Shown piece after piece: positions 8,265 through 14,546 of a stretch of 14,546 nt of DNA. The DNA comes from Neisseriales bacterium (lineage in GTDB: Bacteria; Pseudomonadota; Gammaproteobacteria; Burkholderiales; UBA11063). The stretch is taken from contig SSGY01000157.1 in the NCBI GenBank assembly GCA_008017145.1, positions 1-14,546 on the forward strand. Direction: 5' to 3'. Position numbers and translations under genes: made by a program. A model generated the notes under the pieces. The model was given only the letters and a program-made list of their open reading frames with translations, did no database searches and was not told the DNA's origin. Position 1 is the first letter of the stretch. Each line of letters opens with the position of its first letter.

Positions 8265-8530
8265 GTTCGAAAGCAATTTACAACAGCTAATAAATCGCAT
8301 AGGCAGATTTTAACACAAGTATCAAATATATCCCGTGCAACTCCAGCCTAAAAACCCAAAACAGCTTAATAAAATCATACACAGTTGATTAAGTGCTTTA
8401 AAATGCAACATCATACTAACAAAAAATTCAATTAGTGACATTAATAAGAAACCATGTTAGTTTTTTGATTATCAAACTTTTAGAAGAAATCTAGCTAAAG
8501 ACATTCCATTAAGCTAAAATAGAAAAGATT
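8265..8530 (-). pseudogene. crcB: Probable decayed crcB (Fluc fluoride channel) remnant
   Basis: No intact gene lies between the riboswitch and the efflux operon, but broken frames resemble CrcB in the right order and spacing. Minus-strand frame one (about 8520-8425) reads ILA*WNVFS*, then SLIIKKLTWFLINVTN* and IFC, like the CrcB segment G-A-L-x-R-(F/Y) followed by (W)GTFLVNVxGSF, including the pore Asn. A second frame (about 8414-8325) reads FKALNQLCMILLSCFGFLGW, like LRLLLxTGFLGGFTTFS. A third (about 8350-8265) reads LELHGIYLILVLKSAYAIY, like the stretch after FSTFS. At least three stops and two frame changes intervene. The remaining length (about 370 bases from riboswitch to hlyD) fits one crcB gene of about 125 codons. 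A 39-codon open frame at 8441-8322 is part of this and lacks a ribosome site. The alignment is by eye from memory of the family and is suggestive, not proven. Confidence 0.42.
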
Positions 8531-8607
8531 TGGTTTAAATGAGTGATGAGAGCAAACTACGGACCCAACCTATTTCTATTTTAACTAAACAGAAACTTGG
8601 TAGGAGT
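8515..8607 (-). promoter_or_regulatory. Possible riboswitch expression platform: mutually exclusive hairpins
   Basis: In the RNA, UUUCU (8595-8591) can pair with AGAAA (8577-8573), extended imperfectly so that the aptamer's 3' pseudoknot strand (ACUCCUACC, 8607-8599) pairs with GGUUGGGU (8570-8563). The same AGAAA is also part of an 11-bp perfect inverted repeat, UAAAAUAGAAA (8583-8573) with UUUCUAUUUUA (8525-8515). The two folds exclude each other. Neither ends in a clean U-tract, so a classical terminator is not evident. Confidence 0.35.
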
Positions 8608-8650
8608 CATTAGTCTATTTGAGACGGTTTAGGAAAACTCCATTTCCTAT
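8599..8650 (-). ncRNA. Fluoride riboswitch aptamer (crcB motif)
   Basis: Senses fluoride as a magnesium-fluoride complex in the 5' leader of an mRNA. Minus-strand RNA: P1 UAGGAAA (8649-8643) with UUUCCUA (8636-8630); P1 loop UGGAGU (8642-8637), whose GGAGU pairs with ACUCC (8607-8603) to make the characteristic pseudoknot; linker AAAC; P2 GUCU (8625-8622) with AGAC (8616-8613) and a 5-base loop; then the invariant UAAUGACUCCUACC. Against the Thermotoga petrophila structure, the ligand-site positions A6, U7, G8, U41 and G42, the linchpin A40-U48, U38 and the AAAC junction are all present. The 3' part is identical to the Bacillus cereus crcB riboswitch as I remember it. It starts within about 3 bases of the transcription start predicted from the promoter at 8659-8687. 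The aptamer call is firm; what it now regulates is discussed in the findings. Confidence 0.93.
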
Positions 8651-8658
8651 ATGTCGCG

Positions 8659-8687
8659 ATTCTAACATAACCATACGTCGTTGTCAA
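8659..8687 (-). promoter_or_regulatory. Near-consensus sigma-70 promoter for the fluoride riboswitch transcript
   Basis: Minus strand: TTGACA at 8687-8682 (6 of 6), a 17-base spacer, and TAGAAT at 8664-8659 (5 of 6) preceded by TGT, an extended -10. The start is predicted near 8652, immediately before the aptamer. It is the strongest promoter in the window and lies 5 bases after the T-tract of the gdh terminator. Confidence 0.88.
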
Positions 8688-8692
8688 GACAT

Positions 8693-8723
8693 AAAAATAG
8701 CCGAGGTTTTATCTCGGCTATTT
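8693..8723 (-). terminator. Rho-independent terminator of the glutamate dehydrogenase gene
   Basis: On the minus strand AAATAGCCGAG (8723-8713) pairs with CTCGGCTATTT (8705-8695) across a 7-base loop, followed by TTTTT. It starts 20 bases after the gdh stop and separates that gene from the riboswitch promoter. Confidence 0.9.
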
Positions 8724-8742
8724 ACAATAAAAAAGTTAGATA

Positions 8743-11700
8743 CTACTCTAAAATATGAGCAAATTCACGAATTGCAGCAGATAACATTGCCAAATCAAGA
8801 ACTTTATAACTTTGTAGCTCTTCTAAAATAGCATTAATTTTATCCATCCGATCTTGATTATCCGCAATCCAGGCACGAGTATCAGCCTTAGTGTTGACGA
8901 TTGCTAATTGCATTGCGCCACGGTATAACTTGAACACATCAGCAAGCAACGCCGAACGAGCCAAGGCTTGCCACTTATTACCACGTGATAACAACAGAAC
9001 ATTTTTACGCAACCAGTCAATTTGTAATAAACGACCAGCAGCAAAGTAATTATCGGCTACCACGTCATAAGCTAAATTATTTTCCATTGCCAATAAGACA
9101 ATATCCATTACTTGCGGTAAATAGCCCAGACGAGATACCAATTTAGCTAATACTGCAGGCACATTTGCTGAAATATATAAATTCTCCTCATCACGAACTT
9201 CAGGATAATCTTCGCTCTTGATTAATTTATCAATGTGTGACTCTAAAGTTTCAACGTGCGTGGTATATTTACTGATAATTGAACTAGCACTACTTAAATC
9301 CTTAACATAACGTAAAATCCAGCGGCATAAGCGTTCAACTGCTTTTTCAACACCAACATACAGCTTTAATTGAACTTCTGCGTCAACCTTATTATCCAAG
9401 CCTTCAATCTCATTATACAAACGTGGAGCACCAAGTAGATTATATGCAACCCACCATGCTTTAAGAATATCTGATAATGGTGAGCTAAATTCATCAGTAA
9501 AGCGCGATACAAATGTCATACCTGCACGATTCACAACCAAATTAGCCAATTGATTAGCAATAATTTCTTTACGTAAATAATGGTTAAGAATAAAATCTTT
9601 ATAGTTTTCTTGCAAATGTTTAGGGAAATAAGCAATTAGTAAATCATTAAAATCAGCATCAGTAACTAATGTGCTTTTTAAAATTTCACGATCTAAAGAC
9701 ATTTTAGAATATGCTAACAAAACTGACATCTCTGGTGAAGTCAAGCCCCTATCTTCCTGCATCCGCTCATTAATCTCAGCATCCGTTGGTAAAAACTCAA
9801 TCTTACGATCTAATTCACCTGATTTTTCCAGTTTGCGCATAAAAATTTGATGATTTGGCAAAGTATAACGTGCACGGTAGCCTGCAGTACGCAGTACCAA
9901 CGTTTGTAGATAGTTATCACGTAAAACTAAATGACCAACATCATCCGTCATTGATTCAAGAATTTTGTTACGCGTTGCAACATCCATTCCAGTTGCTTGC
10001 ATAATTGCAGCAAATAGAATCTTGATATTTACTTCATGATCGGAACAATCAACACCTGCAGAATTATCAATCGCATCAGTACAAATATTACCACCGGCTT
10101 GAGCAAATTCAATTCGCCCCAATTGAGTAGCACCTAAGTTACCACCCTCACCAACTACACGCACGCGTAATTGATTACCATTAACACGTAATGCATCGTT
10201 AGCTTTGTCTTTTACTTCTTCGTTAGACTGGCTTTCGGCTTTAATATAAGTACCGATACCACCATTATAAAGTAAATCAGCTTTAGCTTTTAAAATCAAA
10301 TGAATCAAGTCATTCGGTGCTAATTCATCATCTTCAATCTCCAACCAAGCTTTTACTTCTGAGGTTAGAGGAATTGTTTTACTTGAACGAGAGTAAATCC
10401 CACCACCTTGAGAGATGGTTGATTTATCATAATCTTCCCAGCTCGAGCGTGGTAGATTAAACATACGTAGCCGCTCTTGATAACTAGTCTTAACATTTGG
10501 ATTAGGATCAAGGAAAATATGTTGATGATTGAACGCTGCAATTAACTTGATGTGCTCAGATAATAACATTCCATTACCAAATACATCTCCCATCAAATCA
10601 CCAATACCGATTACGGTAAAGTCTTGCGTTTGGGTATCAATACCTAAATGACGGAAATGACGTTTAACTGCTTCCCACGCGCCTTTGGCGGTAATCCCCA
10701 TTTTTTTGTGATCATAACCAACTGAACCACCTGAGGCAAATGCATCACCTAACCAAAATGAGTATTTCTGTGACATTTCATTCGCAAAATCGGAAAAAGT
10801 TGCAGTACCTTTATCGGCTGCTACCACCAAATATGGATCTTCACCATCATGGCGAATCACTTGTTTAGGATGAACAACTTGCCCATTAACTAAATTATCC
10901 GTGATATCCAACAACCCTGAAATGAATTGTTTATAACAGTTAATACCTTCAGCCATATACGCTTCACGATCTTTTGCATCTGGTAATTTTTTACAAACAA
11001 AACCACCTTTGGAACCTGTAGGCACAATCACTGAATTTTTAACCATTTGTGCTTTTACCAAGCCCAATACCTCGGTACGGAAATCTTCTTTACGATCTGA
11101 CCAACGTAAACCACCACGAGCTACTTTACCACCACGTAAATGTACCGCTTCAAAGCGAATTGAATATACAAAAATCTCATATAAAGGATATGGTTTTGGC
11201 AGATTTAGCACCTTAGCAGACTCAAGTTTAAATGAGATATATGGTTTGTGTGCACCATCATCTAAAGTTTGATAATAGTTAGTCCGAATCATCGCATTAA
11301 CCACAGAGAAAGCGGCTTTTAAAATTTGATCTTCTGCCAAATTTTCTACTTTGTTTAGTTCTGCATTAACCAACTGTTGAATCTCACCTGATTTTGCTGC
11401 AGAGTGATGCTCCGGACAGAATTTTGCTTCAAACAAATCAAATAGATGTCGGCTAAGTGTAGCATGATTTTTCAGGCATTCGCTCATATAGCCAGCAGAG
11501 AAAGGCAAGCTGGTTTGTGCCATATATTTAACTACGGCACGAATTAGCGAAACCTGACGTGCGGTTAGACCTGAGTAAAGCACCAATTTATTTAACGTAT
11601 CACTTTCAACTTGACGGGTAAACGCAGCAACAATCGCTGATTTTAGTTTAGATATCAATTGTTGATCTTTAATTTTACCAACTAATCCATCAGGCACTTC

Positions 11701-12054
11701 AACCCCAAAATCACAGATATAAATCTGCTCATTTTGAGCAATTTTTACTTTATACGGTTTTTCATCCAACAGTTTAAAACCAAAATTTTCAATGATTGGC
11801 AACCCACGTGACAAGCTTACTGTGTCATTAAAACGAATTAGCTTAATTTGCCACAAATTATCTGCATTAGATTCTCCATCCGTAATCGCAATTGCATACT
11901 CATTGTTATGACTCAAGCTTGACATTAATTTACAATCTTCCGTAACTTCTTCGAGCGAATAGCGATCTAAGTACTCAGCCGATAAAGCTAAAGCAAATTT
12001 ATTATATGCTTCTGGACTTAAATTTTGCTTTAATTGCTCTAATAATTTACTCAT
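8743..12054 (-). CDS. NAD-dependent glutamate dehydrogenase, short (about 1100-residue) form
   Basis: Catabolic enzyme converting glutamate to 2-oxoglutarate and ammonia with NAD, feeding amino-acid carbon into the TCA cycle. The 1103 residues correspond to the C-terminal two thirds of the 1600-residue bacterial NAD-GDH (GdhB type). Visible landmarks are the substrate segment GGLRWSDR at 314-321, catalytic region LVKAQMVKNS..PTGSKGGF at 332-352 with the conserved lysines, and the NAD-binding loop IGIGDLMGDVFGNG at 482-495. The N-terminal ACT-like region of about 500 residues is absent. The ATG at 12054 is secure: AGAAGGA at 12067-12061 lies 6 bases upstream and the preceding frame is not homologous. 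A short form of this size is known from Janthinobacterium, so this is a lineage type rather than damage. It is monocistronic, with its own leader and terminator. Confidence 0.95.
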   Translation of the reverse strand: MSKLLEQLKQNLSPEAYNKFALALSAEYLDRYSLEEVTEDCKLMSSLSHNNEYAIAITDGESNADNLWQIKLIRFNDTVSLSRGLPIIENFGFKLLDEKPYKVKIAQNEQIYICDFGVEVPDGLVGKIKDQQLISKLKSAIVAAFTRQVESDTLNKLVLYSGLTARQVSLIRAVVKYMAQTSLPFSAGYMSECLKNHATLSRHLFDLFEAKFCPEHHSAAKSGEIQQLVNAELNKVENLAEDQILKAAFSVVNAMIRTNYYQTLDDGAHKPYISFKLESAKVLNLPKPYPLYEIFVYSIRFEAVHLRGGKVARGGLRWSDRKEDFRTEVLGLVKAQMVKNSVIVPTGSKGGFVCKKLPDAKDREAYMAEGINCYKQFISGLLDITDNLVNGQVVHPKQVIRHDGEDPYLVVAADKGTATFSDFANEMSQKYSFWLGDAFASGGSVGYDHKKMGITAKGAWEAVKRHFRHLGIDTQTQDFTVIGIGDLMGDVFGNGMLLSEHIKLIAAFNHQHIFLDPNPNVKTSYQERLRMFNLPRSSWEDYDKSTISQGGGIYSRSSKTIPLTSEVKAWLEIEDDELAPNDLIHLILKAKADLLYNGGIGTYIKAESQSNEEVKDKANDALRVNGNQLRVRVVGEGGNLGATQLGRIEFAQAGGNICTDAIDNSAGVDCSDHEVNIKILFAAIMQATGMDVATRNKILESMTDDVGHLVLRDNYLQTLVLRTAGYRARYTLPNHQIFMRKLEKSGELDRKIEFLPTDAEINERMQEDRGLTSPEMSVLLAYSKMSLDREILKSTLVTDADFNDLLIAYFPKHLQENYKDFILNHYLRKEIIANQLANLVVNRAGMTFVSRFTDEFSSPLSDILKAWWVAYNLLGAPRLYNEIEGLDNKVDAEVQLKLYVGVEKAVERLCRWILRYVKDLSSASSIISKYTTHVETLESHIDKLIKSEDYPEVRDEENLYISANVPAVLAKLVSRLGYLPQVMDIVLLAMENNLAYDVVADNYFAAGRLLQIDWLRKNVLLLSRGNKWQALARSALLADVFKLYRGAMQLAIVNTKADTRAWIADNQDRMDKINAILEELQSYKVLDLAMLSAAIREFAHILE

Positions 12055-12150
12055 TGTGTTTCCTTCTAAAGTTTACAAAATACGGAACTGCTCACCAGAT
12101 AGTTCAACATGCGCAGTCACACTTATTGACATAACCCCTTGATATATATT

Positions 12151-12174
12151 TATTCACTATATAAACTGTGAATA
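12151..12174 (-). promoter_or_regulatory. Inverted repeat over the gdh promoter -10 region (candidate operator)
   Basis: A perfect 7-bp inverted repeat, TATTCAC (12151-12157) and GTGAATA (12168-12174), separated by 10 bases. On the minus strand it contains TTTATATAGT, the likely -10 of the gdh promoter, so transcription would start near 12149 and leave a leader of about 95 bases. A repressor bound here would block RNA polymerase. No convincing -35 is seen. The regulator is not identifiable. The leader also carries a short GAACT/AGTTC hairpin; the rest of 12055-12291 shows nothing else. Confidence 0.4.
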
Positions 12175-12291
12175 TTAGGAACTTAACTATTTAATTATAA
12201 TTATTTGTACTAATTTTTTAATGTAGGTATTATATGTTATTCAGACTATGTATAAAACAGATAATGTGCTGCAGCGCAATAGTAGTAAATT

Positions 12292-12616
12292 TTAGATATT
12301 TCTAATTTTCAGATCAGTAAAGAGCTTCAATGCCTGTGTCTAGCTAAATTTTAAATTAACCAAAGGTTGTGGATAAGCTAGTACCCAAAACAACATTAGC
12401 TGTACTAAGAACATTTTCAGAAACTTCCCATGGGCTAAATAAATACTTATCAGGTAACAATTTTAGCTCAGGAACAAAGCTGCGAATATAATTACCTTCC
12501 AGATCAAATTTTTATCCTTGCGTAGCAGGATTAAAGATTATATAGTATGGTGCAACAACATCGGCACCCGTACCAGCAAACCATTTCTAACTGGCATTTA
12601 TATAAGTATAATCACG
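12292..12616 (-). pseudogene. phrB: Photolyase (phrB) C-terminal remnant
   Basis: About 108 codons of the C-terminal FAD domain of a class I CPD photolyase/cryptochrome, broken beyond use. Read on the minus strand, the recognisable order is RDYTYINAS*, KWFAGTGADVVAPYYIIFNP, ATQG*, KFDLEGNYIRSFVPEL, LLPDKY, PWEV, NVVLGTS, then YPQPLVNLKFS*, TQALKLFTDLK. This matches the photolyase run WQW.AGTGADAAPYFRIFNP, TQGEKFD..G.YIR...PEL, PWE, YP.PIV. Damage: TAG at 12587-12589 (at a Trp position), TAA at 12512-12514 (at the Glu of QGEKF), one extra base near 12374-12377 shifting the frame before YPQP, and TAG at 12340-12342. The reading ends at TAA 12292-12294. All upstream photolyase sequence is missing; the remnant abuts the 3' end of the TetR gene, overlapping its last codons. 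Identity by eye but strong. Confidence 0.88.
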
Positions 12617-13214
12617 AATTCTTCAAGCCATTAAAAATTAACCGAGTAAACGACTGCAGTTTGATTTTTATTTGTTCAAGCGACAAATCGCGAAACAATA
12701 TTTCAATCATAATATAACCGTGAAATAACTCACACAGCTGCGAGATATCAACATCTTCGCGCAATTCTCCATTATGTTTAAATAACTCTAAACGCTTGGT
12801 AATAATTGTCAGACGCTCCTGAAGGTAATCATGGTGATCTCTGACAAAATTATTTTGAAAATTAACGTTAAACCGCTGAAAAAGAAAAATTTTGTGTAAA
12901 TCTTTACGTTGCGTAAAATTATCCACAAACCAGTTTAATAATAATTGTATTTCGTCTTCTAAAGATGTTGATTGCGGCAAATTTTTTAAAGTTTGCATAT
13001 TACTGTCAAACCATTCAGTTACTAATATTTTAAATATATTACGCTTATTTTCATAATATTTAAAAATCAACCCCTCTGAGCATCCTGCCAATTGAGCAAT
13101 ATCTTTGCTGGTTGTACCATCAAATCCTTGTTGAGCAAAGAGTACCCGTGCGGCATCAAGAATTTTTTGTTTGTTAGTCAGATTATTTTTTATCTGAATA
13201 TGTTCATGTAGCAT
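12612..13214 (-). CDS. TetR/AcrR-family transcriptional regulator
   Basis: DNA-binding repressor of 200 residues. The N-terminal TetR helix-turn-helix is clear at about 15-60: KQKILDAARVLFAQQGFDGT, then SKDIAQLAGCSEGLIFKYYE and NKRNIFK. The C-terminal two thirds is helical and divergent, as expected of a ligand-binding dimer domain. It starts 24 bases after the MFS gene stop on the same strand, so the two are probably co-transcribed, which suggests the regulator controls that transporter; the promoter lies outside the window. The only in-frame start is ATG at 13214, with a distant, weak AAAGAG. The stop TGA at 12612-12614 overlaps the first codons of the photolyase remnant, so the gene ends right at a rearrangement boundary. 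The closing residues FTRLIFNGLKNS look normal for the family. Confidence 0.9.
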   Translation of the reverse strand: MLHEHIQIKNNLTNKQKILDAARVLFAQQGFDGTTSKDIAQLAGCSEGLIFKYYENKRNIFKILVTEWFDSNMQTLKNLPQSTSLEDEIQLLLNWFVDNFTQRKDLHKIFLFQRFNVNFQNNFVRDHHDYLQERLTIITKRLELFKHNGELREDVDISQLCELFHGYIMIEILFRDLSLEQIKIKLQSFTRLIFNGLKNS

Positions 13215-13238
13215 AATTATTTTTACTCTTTAATTTAG

Positions 13239-14546
13239 TTATTTACGTTGGTTATGAATAAAATGCAGCAATTCTGGATAGTACTTTAATTTCCGCAATT
13301 TGATTGCCAGGTAGAATAACACAAGGCTCATCAAAATCAGTATACCACTGGCTAAGTATAACAACCACCATTCAAAATGTTGCCATCCTGAATAAGAATA
13401 TTCCAGAAAAGCGGATAATGAACTGATAATCAGTAAAAAAAAGCCACTAACTAGCGTATGTCCAATGTTGTAGGAAACAGAAATTGTACTGAGCCTAACC
13501 AGAGGTGAATAAATCGAAAATGAAACCTGCATATTCAAAACTGCTAACGCGCCCGATATTATGCCAATAAATAATAAGCTCAGTTGCAATAAAAAATTAA
13601 ACCATAAATTATAAATAAAAAATACAAGTACTGGTACTGTTATCAGGATCAAGTACGGCAATATAATTCGTGAATACTCAAGTGTTACATATCTGAAAAC
13701 CAGAAACGAACTGATAATACTCCCCACCGAGGAAAATAGCAACAAATGTCCGATATAAAGATAGTTAAAATTAAAAATTTTTAAAAAAAACAAAGGAACA
13801 ATGAAAACAAGAAACCAGCCAAGGCATGCACGCAAACCACTGAGTAAAGAAGTAAACAACATTTGCCACGGATAAATAACACATATCATCCAACTTGGTA
13901 GCATTTTGGACATGTGGGGAATTTGATTACTAGTTCTTTTTTGATGCATAAAATAGCGTAACAGATAAATTATAATACTGAACACGCCACCAATGGCAAA
14001 AGGTAGACGCCAGCCAAATTCATACATTTGCTGACTGTCAAGAGTGTGATTTAAGATACTATTAACAACAAGAGCAAAAAAAACTCCGATTTCTGCACCA
14101 GCCATTAAGCCAAAAGCAGAGATACCACGTTTTTCCCCCAATACTACCGATAAAAATCCAAATTCTGATTGAGCCTCGGCACCACGCGCAAAACCTTGTA
14201 TACTTCGTGACAAAATTAAGAACAGAAATGTACTCCAGGTTTTATGTGCGACTAAAACAACCATAATCAAGCTGGCAGTAACCAAGAGCCCCGCAATCAA
14301 CCAATTAATGATATAAATCCGTGGATAAAGATAATAGATTTTACTATAACAGTACATTCCAAGCGGGCGGAATAAATACCCACCAAGAAAGAGTGCTAAT
14401 ACAATACAAATTTTAAATTTACCATTAAAATAATCAGGAATACAATTAGTTGCAAAATATATTGTCATAAAACCAAAAATTACAAAATCATAATACTCGT
14501 ATAAACTACCCAGAGAAGCTAGCAATATACTACGCCGCTCTGCAGA
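13239..14546 (-). CDS. MFS transporter of the MHS (metabolite:H+ symporter) family, N-terminus outside window
   Basis: Inner-membrane secondary transporter related to ProP, KgtP and ShiA. The frame is open to the right edge (first visible residues SAERRSILLASLGSLYEYYD), so 435 residues are seen and the true start lies outside; a TTG at 14525 is not the start. MHS landmarks are LASLGSLYEYYDF in TM1, GGYLFRPLG before the TM2-TM3 loop, SRSIQGFARGAEAQSEFGFL in TM4, and EFGWRLPFAIGG near TM6. About twelve hydrophobic segments are present. Oddity: the TM2-TM3 loop, which in this family reads RPLG..FG..GDR.GRK, here reads RPLGMYCYSKIYYLYPRIY, so the GDR and GRK of motif A are gone. Substrate unknown. 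Lies upstream of, and probably in one transcript with, the TetR gene. Confidence 0.85.
   Translation of the reverse strand, partial: SAERRSILLASLGSLYEYYDFVIFGFMTIYFATNCIPDYFNGKFKICIVLALFLGGYLFRPLGMYCYSKIYYLYPRIYIINWLIAGLLVTASLIMVVLVAHKTWSTFLFLILSRSIQGFARGAEAQSEFGFLSVVLGEKRGISAFGLMAGAEIGVFFALVVNSILNHTLDSQQMYEFGWRLPFAIGGVFSIIIYLLRYFMHQKRTSNQIPHMSKMLPSWMICVIYPWQMLFTSLLSGLRACLGWFLVFIVPLFFLKIFNFNYLYIGHLLLFSSVGSIISSFLVFRYVTLEYSRIILPYLILITVPVLVFFIYNLWFNFLLQLSLLFIGIISGALAVLNMQVSFSIYSPLVRLSTISVSYNIGHTLVSGFFLLIISSLSAFLEYSYSGWQHFEWWLLYLASGILILMSLVLFYLAIKLRKLKYYPELLHFIHNQRK

Noticed and set aside
8322..8441. A 39-codon hydrophobic small protein gene on the minus strand
   Set aside because: No ribosome site, and its best-conserved part fits better as a piece of the decayed crcB gene.
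8415..8461. ACTAACA/TGTTAGT inverted repeat followed by a T-run on the plus strand, as a terminator
   Set aside because: The loop is over 30 bases, the stem only 7 AT-rich pairs, and no plus-strand transcript is expected to end there.
8582..8611. A 9-codon leader peptide frame (MTPTKFLFS) downstream of the strong promoter, resembling antibiotic-resistance leader peptides
   Set aside because: Its ATG is part of the invariant UAAUGAC of the fluoride aptamer and it has no ribosome site, so the frame is a by-product of the riboswitch sequence.
3921..12096. The 11-mer AACTGCTCACC occurs both in the palindromic element (3921-3931) and upstream of gdh (12086-12096)
   Set aside because: Shared 11-mers are expected by chance in a window of this size, and the surrounding bases do not align.
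1..14546. CRISPR arrays, tRNA or rRNA genes, transposase genes
   Set aside because: No regularly spaced repeats, no tRNA-like cloverleaf or rRNA segments, and no transposase or integrase coding sequence were found.

Overview
The window is about 14.5 kb of AT-rich bacterial chromosome, coding almost entirely on the minus strand. The protein families point to a betaproteobacterium: the malate dehydrogenase, PssA and Lgt are betaproteobacterial in type, and the NAD-glutamate dehydrogenase is the short form of about 1100 residues known from that class. The low GC would fit an AT-rich Neisseriales-like lineage, but that placement is inference. Two decayed genes suggest ongoing gene loss.

Layout by region. 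(1) 1-835, minus: 5' part of a glucose-type PTS permease (ptsG-like), cut by the window edge and closer to the Bacillus PtsG type than to the enterobacterial type. (2) 1130-2682, minus: pssA and lgt, a phospholipid synthesis gene and a lipoprotein maturation gene, probably co-transcribed. (3) 2818-3798, plus: mdh, divergent from lgt, ending in a clear intrinsic terminator. (4) 3919-4035: an imperfect palindrome of about 110 bp between convergent genes. (5) 4047-8226, minus: a four-gene tripartite efflux operon (membrane fusion protein, two half-size FUSC permease subunits, outer-membrane lipoprotein) with translational overlaps throughout. (6) 8227-8742: the key region. Just behind the terminator of the next gene lie a near-consensus sigma-70 promoter and, starting at its predicted transcription start, a fluoride riboswitch aptamer (crcB motif). 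The roughly 370 bases between aptamer and efflux operon carry what looks like a degraded crcB (Fluc fluoride channel) gene. (7) 8743-12054, minus: NAD-dependent glutamate dehydrogenase. (8) 12055-12616: its promoter and leader, and a photolyase (phrB) C-terminal remnant with three in-frame stops and a frameshift. (9) 12612-14546, minus: an MHS-type MFS transporter (5' end outside the window) followed by a TetR-family regulator.

Most notable point: an intact-looking fluoride sensor with a strong promoter now has no intact fluoride exporter behind it, and the first intact genes downstream encode a FUSC-type efflux pump. Either the riboswitch is a relic of the lost crcB, or the efflux operon has come under fluoride control, an association I do not know to be described. 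The sequence shows the arrangement; the functional link is inference.
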